Positions 26,720 through 34,853 of a stretch of 64,000 nt of DNA are shown in pieces. The number at the start of each line of letters is the position of its first letter. Position 1 is the first letter of the stretch. The notes under the pieces are model-generated. The model worked only from the letters and a program-made list of their open reading frames with translations. It was not told where the DNA came from and ran no database searches. A program made the position numbers and the translations under genes. The stretch is from NCBI RefSeq assembly GCF_007655485.1, contig NZ_VJXQ01000001.1:395468-459467 (forward strand), read 5' to 3'. The stretch is from Halobellus captivus (GTDB lineage Archaea > Halobacteriota > Halobacteria > Halobacteriales > Haloferacaceae).

Positions 26720-27208
26720 ATGGAAGCGAAGCGGGAACTGCTCGACCTGTTGCTGAGTGACGCTCGTCAGAGCACCGAGGACATCGCGCGACAACTCGGT
26801 ACCGACGCAGCAACGGTGGAGAAACTGGTCGACGAACTGGAGTCCGAGGGCGCGGTCCGCGGCTACCAGGCCGTCGTCGACTGGGACCACGTGGACGAAG
26901 AGCACGTCCGCGCGGAGGTCGAGTTGAACGTCGAACTCGACCGCGAGACGGGGTACGAGGAGATCGCACGGCGCATCGCGAAGTTCCCCGAGGTCTCGTC
27001 GCTGCGGCTCATCTCCGGCAGTTACGACTTCGCCGTCGACGTCGAAGGCGAATCGATGCACGACGTCTCGAACTTCGTCTCCGAGCAGATCGCGCCGATC
27101 CCGGAGGTCACCCAGACGGTGACCCACTTCGTGATGACGACGTACAAAGAGCGCGGCGTTTACTTCGGCGACGGCGACGACGACGACCGCCTCGCCGTCT
27201 CGCCATGA
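26720..27208 (+). CDS. Lrp/AsnC-family regulator
   Basis: 162 aa. The N-terminal winged helix (LLDLLLSDARQSTEDIARQLG) and C-terminal RAM domain (VSSLRLISGSYDFAVDVEG) are both complete. The stop overlaps the aminotransferase ATG by 4 bp (ATGA), so regulator and enzyme are co-translated. Pairing suggests it senses an amino acid and controls the operon. ATG 26720 is 131 bp from the divergent BatA gene, leaving room for both promoters. Confidence 0.93.
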   Translation: MEAKRELLDLLLSDARQSTEDIARQLGTDAATVEKLVDELESEGAVRGYQAVVDWDHVDEEHVRAEVELNVELDRETGYEEIARRIAKFPEVSSLRLISGSYDFAVDVEGESMHDVSNFVSEQIAPIPEVTQTVTHFVMTTYKERGVYFGDGDDDDRLAVSP

Positions 27209-28368
27209 CGGGGCCGTCCGACCGGCTTTCCCAGCGGGCCAAGGAGACGCCGCCGTCGGGAATCCGGCGGTTCTTCGAACTCGCCGAGGAGATGGACGAC
27301 ATCATCTCGCTGGGCGTCGGCGAGCCCGATTTCTCCGCCCCGTGGGCCGCTCGTGCGGCCGCGATCGACTCGCTGGAGCGGGGCCGCACCTCCTACACCG
27401 CGAACTTGGGTCGGCGAGACCTCCGCCAGCGGATCGCCTCGCACGTGACGCGATACGATCTCTCCTACGATCCCGACGAGGAGATCCTCGTCAGCACGGG
27501 CGCGAGTGAGGCCGTCGACCTCGCGATGCGCGCGCTCGTCGACCCCGGCGACGCCGTCGCCGTCCCGCAGCCCTCGTACATCTCCTACGGGCCGACAGTG
27601 TCGTTCTCGGGCGGGGACGTGGTCCAGGTGGAGACGCACGCCGAGAACGATTTCGTGCTGACGTACGACGACCTCGAACGCGCCGGGGCCGCAGAGGCGT
27701 CCGCGCTCGTGCTCTGTTACCCGAACAATCCGACGGGGGCGGTGATGACGCGCGAGGAACTGTCCGAGGTGGCCGAGTTCGCCCGCGAGCACGACCTGTT
27801 CGTCCTCTCCGATGAAATCTACGCGGCGCTCCGCTACGAGGACGATCACGTCTCGATCGCGACGCTGCCGGGTATGCGCGATCGAACGGTGGTGTTTAAC
27901 GGCTTCTCGAAGGCCTACGCGATGACGGGGATGCGCCTCGGGTACGCGCTCGGCCCCAGCGAGATGATCGACGCGATGAACCGGATCCACCAGTACACAA
28001 TGCTGTCGGCCCCGACGACCGCGCAGTTCGCCGCGCTCGAAGCGTTGGAGTCGTGCGACGGGGCCGTCGAAGAGATGCGTCGGGAGTTCGATCGCCGCCG
28101 CCAGTTCGTCATCTCGCGGTTCAACGAGATCGGGATGGACTGCTTCGAGGCGAAAGGCGCGTTCTACGTCTTCCCGAAGTGCCCGCCGGGGTGGGACGAC
28201 GACGAGGCGTTCGCGGAGGCGCTCATCCGCGAGGAGCGCGTTGCGCTCGTGCCGGGACGCGTCTTCGGATCGGGCGGAGCGGGTCACCTTCGCGTGTCGT
28301 ACGCGTCGGGAATGAACGAGCTGAAAGAGGCGTTGAATCGGATCGAATCGTTCCTGGAAACGCAATGA
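27205..28368 (+). CDS. PLP-dependent class I/II aminotransferase
   Basis: 387 aa. PLP-binding lysine is K236 (FNGFSKAYAMTG); also visible are YPNNPTG (PLP phosphate/Asn), LSDEIY (Asp/Tyr contacting the pyridine) and the C-terminal Arg in HLRVSYA. It is of the fold type I, AspB/aromatic aminotransferase-like group; the substrate amino acid cannot be fixed. Coupled to the Lrp regulator by a 4-bp overlap. Confidence 0.92.
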   Translation: MTGPSDRLSQRAKETPPSGIRRFFELAEEMDDIISLGVGEPDFSAPWAARAAAIDSLERGRTSYTANLGRRDLRQRIASHVTRYDLSYDPDEEILVSTGASEAVDLAMRALVDPGDAVAVPQPSYISYGPTVSFSGGDVVQVETHAENDFVLTYDDLERAGAAEASALVLCYPNNPTGAVMTREELSEVAEFAREHDLFVLSDEIYAALRYEDDHVSIATLPGMRDRTVVFNGFSKAYAMTGMRLGYALGPSEMIDAMNRIHQYTMLSAPTTAQFAALEALESCDGAVEEMRREFDRRRQFVISRFNEIGMDCFEAKGAFYVFPKCPPGWDDDEAFAEALIREERVALVPGRVFGSGGAGHLRVSYASGMNELKEALNRIESFLETQ

Positions 28369-28423
28369 TGTAACGCCTTCGATCACAAACTATTACTTCA
28401 ATCAGCGTGTTGGTACGGCACGA

Positions 28424-29230
28424 ATGCACACAGGTGGCGAATCTGATACATCGACCGTCGGTGCCACCATGGGCGTTGCGACCGCTCTCGACGAACTGAA
28501 GTCCCGGGGCAGTGCGCTGCTCGTCGTCGGCTCGGTTCCGGAGGAAGTGTACGCTCGGGTTTCCGCGTGTCTCCTCGGGAGTGGCTGTTCGGGCGACCGA
28601 CGCCGACTCGTCGTCGAAGACGGGACCGCTCCCCAGTGGAGATACGAATCCGTCGACAGGTGGACCCCGGAGTGGACACGGATCATCCAGTGCGAAGTCG
28701 ACGCCCGCGGTACGGCAGCCGCGTCCAGCGACGGCGACGGGCGTCCCTCCCCGTTTGAACCCGCCACGAATCAGTCTCTTCGTCCATCGTCTCCCCAGGT
28801 TTCTTCGAATCCCTCGTCTCGAGCCGACGGGCAGGGGCAAACGCGAGAACGTTCGAGAGTGACCGTCGACGGATCGATCTCGGATCTCGGCGTCGAAATC
28901 GGACGGGCAATTCAGCAGTTCGAGGCGATCGCGGGCGGGCTCGAACCGGCGGAGTTACGCGTCGGATTCGACTGCATCGCGACGCTGTTGGCCGAGTACG
29001 ACGAACCAACCGTGTTCCGGTTCCTCCATCTGCTCGCGAACGATGTCAGGACGGCCGACGGGATGGTGCACGTTCGACTCCCCGAACCGTTTGACGCCGA
29101 AACGACGCGACTGTTCGCCCCGCTGTTCGACGGGATCGTCGAACTACGACTCAACGGCAGCGAGCCGCAACAGCGCTGGCATCTCCACGACGGCGACGTC
29201 GTCTCCGAGTGGCTGCCGATCGAGTCCTAA
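28424..29230 (+). CDS. DUF7504 family protein (HTR-like, HalOD2-type)
   Basis: 268 aa. The N-terminus (LDELKSRGSALLVVGSVPEE) and second block (LRVGFDCIATLLAEYDEPTVFRFLHLLANDVRTADGMVHVRLP) match what I recall of haloarchaeal DUF7504 proteins, formerly called HTR-like. They resemble a P-loop-less RecA/KaiC-like fold with a strand-helix pattern but no Walker motif. The middle (about 95-150) is a disordered Ser/Pro-rich linker. Signalling role is assumed only from genome neighbourhoods near HalX and CHAT genes. CHAT gene starts 52 bp downstream and is probably co-transcribed. Confidence 0.65.
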   Translation: MHTGGESDTSTVGATMGVATALDELKSRGSALLVVGSVPEEVYARVSACLLGSGCSGDRRRLVVEDGTAPQWRYESVDRWTPEWTRIIQCEVDARGTAAASSDGDGRPSPFEPATNQSLRPSSPQVSSNPSSRADGQGQTRERSRVTVDGSISDLGVEIGRAIQQFEAIAGGLEPAELRVGFDCIATLLAEYDEPTVFRFLHLLANDVRTADGMVHVRLPEPFDAETTRLFAPLFDGIVELRLNGSEPQQRWHLHDGDVVSEWLPIES

Positions 29231-29282
29231 CGGCGATACGGCACCAGTATGCTTTTTGCTGCGTAAGTGATGTGTTGACACA

Positions 29283-31532
29283 ATGAATGGGCAGGGAGGG
29301 GGACAGAGCCGGGCTGTCGACCCGACCGAACTACCCGGTATCGACCACCTCCAGATCGAGTTCGACGGGTCGTCGGACCGCGGCGGACTCGTCGTTTCCG
29401 ATCCCATCGAGCGCAGTCAGTTCGTGCTCTCCGCGTCCGAGGCAATCCACCCCCGACAGGCGGATCCGGACGCGTTCCGCTTCCCCGCCGACGAGGCCGT
29501 GATGGTTCAGACGGACCAGTTGGACTTAGAGACCGTCGTCTCCGTTTGCGTCCGCGACGGGAACGGCGAGTTGCTGGCGCAGGCGGAGCACTTCGCGGAC
29601 CAGGTGTTTCCCGAGGGGACCTACAGCGTCGAGCTGTTCGCGCCGATCAAACTGTACCTTCGAGTCGACTCCTCGCTCCGCGTGGTTTCGGACGCGACAA
29701 ACACGCGGCTCGAGTTCGGCGATCGAACGAACGTCCTGATCGGGGCGCGATCACACCACAAGCGTCCGGCGGCGACCGTTCGGACGACGGACCGACCTCG
29801 CGATGTGATGCGCGCCGTCTCACTGCTCGGATCGGCGCTGAAAACGACGAGCGTCGAGCGGTCATATCCGACGCTCCGCGGACACCCGCCGTTGATCGAA
29901 CGCGGCGGTCGGTTCGCGGCCCCGGACGGTCTCGAACGGCCGGAGACGGGGATCACGCTGAAGTTGCCTGAGACGCTTCGACACGTCTACGCCGCCGCGC
30001 CGCTGGCGTACTACCTCGGCGCGGCGGTCGTCCCCGGGTCGATGCCGCGAATCGTGACCGACGCGGGGTTCACACACGAACTCGGCGGTCCCCCTGGGTT
30101 CGAGCGCTCCGTCGAGCGCGTGTTGAAGCAGACGTTCTTCCTGGACTGTCTCACCAGAACAGAAGGCTACTACGAGGTCGACCTCCACGAGCGGCGGGCG
30201 CTCGAACCGCGCCTCGGGTTGGACTTCGCGGCGCTGTACGACCGCTCGATCGGCGAGCAGCTGGAAGCCTACCTCGACATCCCGTACGAGCAGATCGAAG
30301 GGCACATCCCCGACTGGAAGCTGACGGCTCACGTCGCACCGACGGCGGCGAACGTGGAGGTGCTCCCGTTCGCCGCGAACGACCTCGCGGTCGTGATGAC
30401 GCCGCAGACGGAGCCGACCGGAGGGTCGACGATACAGGCGAACGCCGTCTCGGATTTCGTCCGTCGTGGCTCGCCGCGATCGGACGACGAGCCGTCACCC
30501 GAGCGCCCCCAGTTAGATTCGGAGCGCGCTGCTCCCCCGGCCCTCGCTTCCGACGACACGTTCACACGGAGCGCGAGCACGCGGAGTTCGGACACCCGCA
30601 GCCAGGAGACCAGGAGCGCACAGCGGGCGTACGTCCAGCCGCCGGAGTCGGACTCGCTGGAACAGGCGTGGCTCGGGGCCGGAATCCCGATCGGCGCGAG
30701 TAAGGCGTCGTTGCAGGCGTATCGGAACCGCCTGTCGCGCGCGCCCATCGACGGCGATATCGGCATCACGGTGGTGTGTAACGACCCGAAGATGGCCGAA
30801 GAGCGTGACGCCGTCGAGGCGGTGTACGGCTCGCGCGAGGAACTCCCCTTCGAGGTCAGGACGCACTACGAACTGACGGTCGAGGAACTCCGCTCGGTGC
30901 TCGCGGAGAAGACGGAGTTCCTCCACTACATCGGTCACATCGACGAGAACGGGTTTCAGTGCCCCGACGGCGCGCTCGACGTCGAGACCATCGACGAGCT
31001 CGGTGTCGACTCGTTCCTCCTCAACGCGTGTCAGTCCTACGAACAGGGGATGGAGCTCATCGAACGCGGGGCGATCGCCGGAATCGTCACGCTGAACGAC
31101 GTCGTCAACAGCGGCGCGGTCGACATCGGTCGGACCCTCGCTCGGCTGTTGAACTACGGATTCCCGATTCGGATCTCCCTCGATATCGCAAAGCGCGACA
31201 GCTACATCGGGAGCGACTACATCGTCGTCGGCGACGGGGGGTTCTGCGTGGCGCAGGTGCAGGCGATGCTCCCGAACATGTGTAAGATCACGCGGACTGA
31301 GTACGGGTTCGACGTCGATTACCGGACCTACCCCGCCGCTGAGTACGAACTCGGAAGTCTCGTCGTTCCGTATCTGCCCGGAAACGAAACGTACTATCTA
31401 TCGTCGGGAACCGCGGACGTATTCGAGTTAACGGAGTCAGAACTAGAACACTTTCTATCGCTGGAGAACGTCCCGGTGTTGGTCAATGGTTCGCTGCGGT
31501 GGAGCGACAATCTGCGAATCGATTCGCTGTAA
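29283..31532 (+). CDS. CHAT-domain (caspase-like) protease homologue
   Basis: 749 aa. The C-terminal third has the CHAT/caspase dyad: His at 552 in FLHYIGHIDENG and Cys at 583 in LLNACQSYEQG, spaced as in CHAT peptidases, followed by IAGIVTLNDVVNSG, the usual AGA-R-x-V segment equivalent. The first ~380 residues form a novel beta-rich region without a motif I recognise. Residues ~385-455 are a disordered Ser/Arg/Thr linker (SASTRSSDTRSQETRSAQ). Both dyad residues being intact argues for activity. Substrates are unknown; haloarchaeal genomes keep it beside DUF7504 and a DUF7503 peptide. TTTTTGCTGCG TATA-like sequence lies upstream near 29251. Confidence 0.75.
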   Translation: MNGQGGGQSRAVDPTELPGIDHLQIEFDGSSDRGGLVVSDPIERSQFVLSASEAIHPRQADPDAFRFPADEAVMVQTDQLDLETVVSVCVRDGNGELLAQAEHFADQVFPEGTYSVELFAPIKLYLRVDSSLRVVSDATNTRLEFGDRTNVLIGARSHHKRPAATVRTTDRPRDVMRAVSLLGSALKTTSVERSYPTLRGHPPLIERGGRFAAPDGLERPETGITLKLPETLRHVYAAAPLAYYLGAAVVPGSMPRIVTDAGFTHELGGPPGFERSVERVLKQTFFLDCLTRTEGYYEVDLHERRALEPRLGLDFAALYDRSIGEQLEAYLDIPYEQIEGHIPDWKLTAHVAPTAANVEVLPFAANDLAVVMTPQTEPTGGSTIQANAVSDFVRRGSPRSDDEPSPERPQLDSERAAPPALASDDTFTRSASTRSSDTRSQETRSAQRAYVQPPESDSLEQAWLGAGIPIGASKASLQAYRNRLSRAPIDGDIGITVVCNDPKMAEERDAVEAVYGSREELPFEVRTHYELTVEELRSVLAEKTEFLHYIGHIDENGFQCPDGALDVETIDELGVDSFLLNACQSYEQGMELIERGAIAGIVTLNDVVNSGAVDIGRTLARLLNYGFPIRISLDIAKRDSYIGSDYIVVGDGGFCVAQVQAMLPNMCKITRTEYGFDVDYRTYPAAEYELGSLVVPYLPGNETYYLSSGTADVFELTESELEHFLSLENVPVLVNGSLRWSDNLRIDSL

Positions 31533-31676
31533 TTAGGGACCGGAAATCGCGCCGTGGTTGCCCGCAGCAACTGCGCCAGCCTGCGAGAGCAGGAGCAGCG
31601 CGGTGAACAGGACGCCCATTGCGCGGGGGTGGTCGGCCAGGTACTGTGCGACAGCGTTGGAGTCATTGTCGGACAT
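31533..31676 (-). CDS. DUF7503-type 47-aa hydrophobic protein
   Basis: 47 aa: a short acidic N-terminus (MSDNDSNAVAQYLADHPR), a hydrophobic segment (AMGVLFTALLLLSQAGAVAAG) and a small tail. It is convergent with the CHAT gene and the two stop codons are directly adjacent with no base between. On the minus strand a TTTTAAA box at about 31699-31706 is 25-30 nt ahead of the ATG. The hydrophobic part could be a membrane segment or a signal peptide; the AAGN end is a possible signal-peptidase site. The pattern matches small DUF7503 proteins as I recall them. Function unknown. Confidence 0.72.
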   Translation of the reverse strand: MSDNDSNAVAQYLADHPRAMGVLFTALLLLSQAGAVAAGNHGAISGP

Positions 31677-31689
31677 GACGATTGGTACC

Positions 31690-31780
31690 TATGCGCGCTT
31701 TAAAATAAATTTTTCTGACACTTTCTGATATGATATTATCTTAATTTAACTCAAAAAATATTGCACAAAAAGGTAGACGG
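31690..31780. other. AT-rich intergenic island
   Basis: About 90 bases with runs of A and T, in sharp contrast with the GC-rich surroundings. It contains the promoter region of the DUF7503 gene and separates it from the HalX gene end. No ORF is seen in it. Confidence 0.8.
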
Positions 31781-31864
31781 CTCCGAGAAGGACTGTCGGT
31801 TGACGCCAGTCGGTAACGCGGAGTTGGGAAGGGAGAGGAGAAGAGCGCGCCGCCGAACCTGTCG

Positions 31865-32464
31865 TTATTCGGAGCGTTCGGCTTCGACATCGATATCGTC
31901 GCCGAGATCGCGGTACATCGCCGTGAAGTCGTGCTCGTCGTCGAACGCGGAGAGAGTGTCGTCGAGCTGGGTGCGAAGTTCACGGACGCGTTCGGTGAGT
32001 CGTTGGTACTCCTCGTGGTCTTCGAGCGTCGCGGCGTCTTTCTCCGACTCCAAGAGGGCCTTTTTCGATGCGAGCGCGAACAGCTCCTGAATCCCGTCGT
32101 CGTAGTGGCTCCGACGGAGCAGGTTCTGGACGGTGTCCTTGAGCGACTCCCGAGAGACCGGTTTCACGAGATAGTCGTCGAAGCCCATCGCGACGATATC
32201 GAAGTCGGGTTCGACGGCGGTGACCATCGCGACGCGGCAGCCGACGTCCCGCTCGCGGATCGCCTCCAAGGCTTCATCGCCGGAGAGGTCCGGCATTCGT
32301 CGGTCGAGCAAGACGACGTCTACCTCGTCGTCCAGCTCTTCGAGCGCCTCGCGACCGCCGTAGGCGACGCGAACGCGATATTCGTCTCTCAACCACGTTG
32401 CGTACAGGTCAGCGAGGTCCGGCTCGTCTTCGACGACGAGTACCATCGGCAGGTCAGCGCTCAT
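31865..32464 (-). CDS. HalX-family response regulator (second of three)
   Basis: 199 aa. Receiver domain with acidic pair E12-D13, D54 (LLDRRMPD) and K101 (DYLVKPVS), then HalX domain (ALASKKALLESEKD followed by coiled coil TERVRELRTQLDDTLSAF). It closely parallels the 8451 paralogue in length and key residues. ATG 32464 is used. A GGTGTT-N6-AACACC palindrome stands just upstream. It lies beside CHAT/DUF7503/DUF7504, suggesting (not proving) a shared signalling circuit. No adjacent kinase. Confidence 0.92.
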   Translation of the reverse strand: MSADLPMVLVVEDEPDLADLYATWLRDEYRVRVAYGGREALEELDDEVDVVLLDRRMPDLSGDEALEAIRERDVGCRVAMVTAVEPDFDIVAMGFDDYLVKPVSRESLKDTVQNLLRRSHYDDGIQELFALASKKALLESEKDAATLEDHEEYQRLTERVRELRTQLDDTLSAFDDEHDFTAMYRDLGDDIDVEAERSE

Positions 32465-32476
32465 TGGTAGGTGTGC

Positions 32477-32494
32477 GGTGTTTTCGGGAACACC
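32477..32494. promoter_or_regulatory. Perfect palindrome upstream of the second HalX gene
   Basis: GGTGTT-TTCGGG-AACACC, 6-bp arms, 13 bases from the HalX start. It could be an operator or a hairpin in the 5' leader. Confidence 0.45.
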
Positions 32495-32557
32495 GATACG
32501 AAGGATTGTCTCGCGGGGGCATATCAAGATACCCCTTACGACGCGGCTGTGGTCCGT

Positions 32558-32591
32558 CCCGACACCGGGTGCCCCCGCGTCGGGTGTCGGG
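32558..32591. terminator. Inverted repeat downstream of guaB
   Basis: CCCGACACC (32558-32566) and GGTGTCGGG (32583-32591) form a 9-bp stem with a 16-nt loop, 78 bases beyond the guaB stop. There is no clear U-run on either strand, so it may be a processing or attenuating hairpin rather than a terminator. Confidence 0.4.
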
Positions 32592-32613
32592 ATTCCCCGT
32601 CGAAACGACGATC

Positions 32614-32689
32614 AGTTCCGTCCCGGCCGAGCAATTCCCGTCCGGCTGTTTAGTCCCATCCCGGCCGATCAGTCCCCGTCCGGACTGTA
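32614..32689. repeat. 38-bp tandem duplication at the 3' end of guaB
   Basis: Two imperfect units (32614-32651 and 32652-32689) share CCCGGCCGA and CCCGTCCGG. The second covers the last codons and stop of guaB (stop 32669-32671); the first lies beyond the stop. Confidence 0.8.
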
Positions 32690-34171
32690 GTTCGGCGCTT
32701 CGTCGGTGATCATCACGTCGTGGGGGTGACCCTCGGTCTGTCCGGCGCTGGAGATGCGGACGAACTCGGAGCGCTCTTTGAACGCCGGAATCGTCTCCGC
32801 GCCGACGTAGCCCATCCCGGAGCGCATTCCGCCGACGAGTTGGTGCAGTTCGGAGGCGAGCGTGCCCTTGTACGGCGTGGCGGCTTCGACGCCCTCGGGG
32901 ACGAAGTCCTCTTCCTCCTCGTCGGTGTCCTTGAGATACCGTTCGCCGCCGCCGGATTTCATCGCCCCGACCGAGCCCATTCCGCGATACTGCTTGTACT
33001 TCTTGCCGTTCATCGTGATGACGCGACCGGGGGCCTCGTCGGTCCCCGCGAAGTACGACCCGAGCATCACGGCGTCCGCGCCCGCGGCGATCGCCTTGAT
33101 CGCATCGCCCGAGTAGCGGATGCCGCCGTCGGCGATGACCGGGATACCCTCCCGCGCCGCGACGTCGGCCACCTGTGCGACGGCGGTGATCTGCGGCATC
33201 CCCGCGCCGGAGACGACGCGCGTGGTACAGATCGATCCGGGGCCGATCCCGACCTTCAGGCCGTCGGCGAAGTCGACCGCCGCCTCGGCGGCCTCCCGCG
33301 TGCCGACGTTGCCGACGACGACGTCCGCCTCGACGGAGGACTTGATGTCTCGGGCGTTGTCGAGCACGTTGAGGTTGTGCGCGTGCGCGCAATCGATGAA
33401 CAGGACGTCCGCACCGGCCTCGTCGGCCGCTTCGGCGCGCTCGCTGTCGAACGGCCCGACGGCGACGCCGACGCGGAGTCGACCGTCCTCGTCGCGCGCG
33501 GCGTTCTCGTGCTCGCGCCGCTGGAGGATGCCCTGCATCGTGACGAGGCCCACGAGCCGGTCGCCGTCGTCAACGATGGGGACGCGCTCGATCTTGTGGT
33601 CGTACATCAGTTCGAGCGCCTCGCGCGCGCCGACGTCCCGGGGGGCCGTGATAACCTCGTCGGTCATCGCCTCGCGCACCTCGTCGGTGTCGCCGACTTC
33701 GAGGTACGGCCGAATGTCGGTCGCGGAGATGATCCCGAGCACCGTGTCGTCCTCGTCGACGACGGGCGCACCCGAGACGCCCTCGTGTTCCATCATCGCG
33801 TCAACGTCGCGGACCGTCTGCGACGGGCTCGCGGTGACGACGTTCTCGCGACGGATCACCAGCTCGTCGGCGCGCTTGACGCGCTCGACTTCGGCGAGCA
33901 ACTGCTCTTGATTCATGTTCTGGTGCAGGACGCCGAGTCCGCCTTCCCGCGCCATTCCGATCGCCATCCCCGCCTCGGTGACGGTGTCCATCGCCGCCGA
34001 GAGGATCGGGATGTTCAGTTTGACGTTCTTCGAGACGTGCGTCGAGACGTCGGCAGCGTCGGGTTCGACGCGACTCTCCATCGGCCGAAGCAGCACGTCG
34101 TCGAACGTCAACGCCTCTGGCACGCGTAGTTTCTCCGAAAAGGATCCCTGTGTGGAACCGTCGTTCGCCAT
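32669..34171 (-). CDS. guaB: IMP dehydrogenase
   Basis: 500 aa. It catalyses the NAD-dependent oxidation of IMP to XMP in guanine nucleotide synthesis. The TIM barrel has the catalytic Cys at 315 ([11 protein letters not shown]), preceded by FIDCAHAH and followed by [10 protein letters not shown] and [12 protein letters not shown]. The flap is visible as GMGSVGAM. Two CBS domains (about 108-225) are inserted as expected. Length is normal and the start ATG 34171 gives the usual TFDDVLLRP at residue 21. A 38-bp tandem duplication overlaps its end. Confidence 0.97.
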   Translation of the reverse strand: MANDGSTQGSFSEKLRVPEALTFDDVLLRPMESRVEPDAADVSTHVSKNVKLNIPILSAAMDTVTEAGMAIGMAREGGLGVLHQNMNQEQLLAEVERVKRADELVIRRENVVTASPSQTVRDVDAMMEHEGVSGAPVVDEDDTVLGIISATDIRPYLEVGDTDEVREAMTDEVITAPRDVGAREALELMYDHKIERVPIVDDGDRLVGLVTMQGILQRREHENAARDEDGRLRVGVAVGPFDSERAEAADEAGADVLFIDCAHAHNLNVLDNARDIKSSVEADVVVGNVGTREAAEAAVDFADGLKVGIGPGSICTTRVVSGAGMPQITAVAQVADVAAREGIPVIADGGIRYSGDAIKAIAAGADAVMLGSYFAGTDEAPGRVITMNGKKYKQYRGMGSVGAMKSGGGERYLKDTDEEEEDFVPEGVEAATPYKGTLASELHQLVGGMRSGMGYVGAETIPAFKERSEFVRISSAGQTEGHPHDVMITDEAPNYSPDGD

Positions 34172-34312
34172 ATAAATGGTCCACAGTCGACTGGCAAAAG
34201 CGTTGCGAGACACCATCGCTGTGCAGATTGTTGGCATATAGTCGCCGAATGTGCTCGTGATCTTGCATAACTCACGCGGTGGGAATGCTGCTTACTCCGT
34301 ACGACTGCGAGA

Positions 34313-34372
34313 CTCCCGTCCAATTCTCGTGCAACAGCGATACTCCGTCCAATTTCTCGTACAATCGTGATA
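34313..34372. repeat. 30-bp tandem repeat, 2 copies
   Basis: Units 34313-34342 and 34343-34372 share CCGTCCAATTTCTCGT-like cores and end CGATA / TGATA; a partial third copy (CGCCCGTC) follows. It lies within the 682-bp stretch without a firm gene upstream of DUF5794. Confidence 0.75.
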
Positions 34373-34602
34373 CGCCCGTCAGCGACCCGATCTGCGATTC
34401 TTCGCAGATGAGGCAGGCCACACTCGGGAACCGCCCATCGGAGTGAGACACACAACGTAGCTGAAGATGGACGCAATAATTGCCTGGGGAAACCGAGATA
34501 CCGTCGAATCATCCGAGATCCCTCCATATTTCGCCACAATCACCGATTTCTGTCCCCGTCTGCTGTAAGAGACCCAGAACCGTGAGCCGCTGTCCCACAC
34601 AA
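34373..34602. other. Intergenic stretch with no recognised feature
   Basis: About 230 bases between the guaB promoter side and the leader of the DUF5794 gene. Reading frames are short and have non-haloarchaeal composition; I see no gene or RNA motif. Confidence 0.5.
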
Positions 34603-34614
34603 CGTTTAATATCC
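34603..34614 (+). promoter_or_regulatory. TATA promoter upstream of the DUF5794 leader
   Basis: GTTTAATATCCC centred about 26 nt ahead of an AUG at 34635. It predicts a transcript beginning at 34635, i.e. 219 nt before the DUF5794 start. Confidence 0.6.
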
Positions 34615-34634
34615 CACTCCGGTTTCACTTAGGT

Positions 34635-34847
34635 ATGGACTCCGAGTGTCCCTCTGCATCGCGCATCGCCGTTCAGCAGACCGCGGAATTCGATGCGACT
34701 TTTACATTTACAGCGATGCAGAACTTCAAACGCGGAAATCGGATGCAGTCCGCGCTTGATTCGCTTGGAGTGCTCGGGCAGGCCCACGGCGTTTCCGCGT
34801 CGGGCTTGCGCCCGCATCGCCGCTTGGCCGATGGTGACGGCCGTTAG
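34635..34847 (+). other. Long leader or leaderless 70-codon upstream ORF of DUF5794
   Basis: A TATA box at the right distance makes AUG 34635 a potential leaderless start of a 70-aa ORF ending 6 bases before the DUF5794 start. The peptide is neutral-to-basic and lacks the acidic bias of local genes, arguing against a normal protein. The RNA has local complementarity (two CGATGC-type elements around 34690-34727, and a GCGTCGGGC...GCCCGC pair near 34797-34813). A structured 5' leader is an equal possibility. Confidence 0.4.
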
Positions 34848-34853
34848 TCCCGA

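Noticed and set aside
32720-34129. 469-aa plus-strand frame over guaB
   Set aside because: Mirror of the guaB coding strand; guaB has all catalytic motifs.
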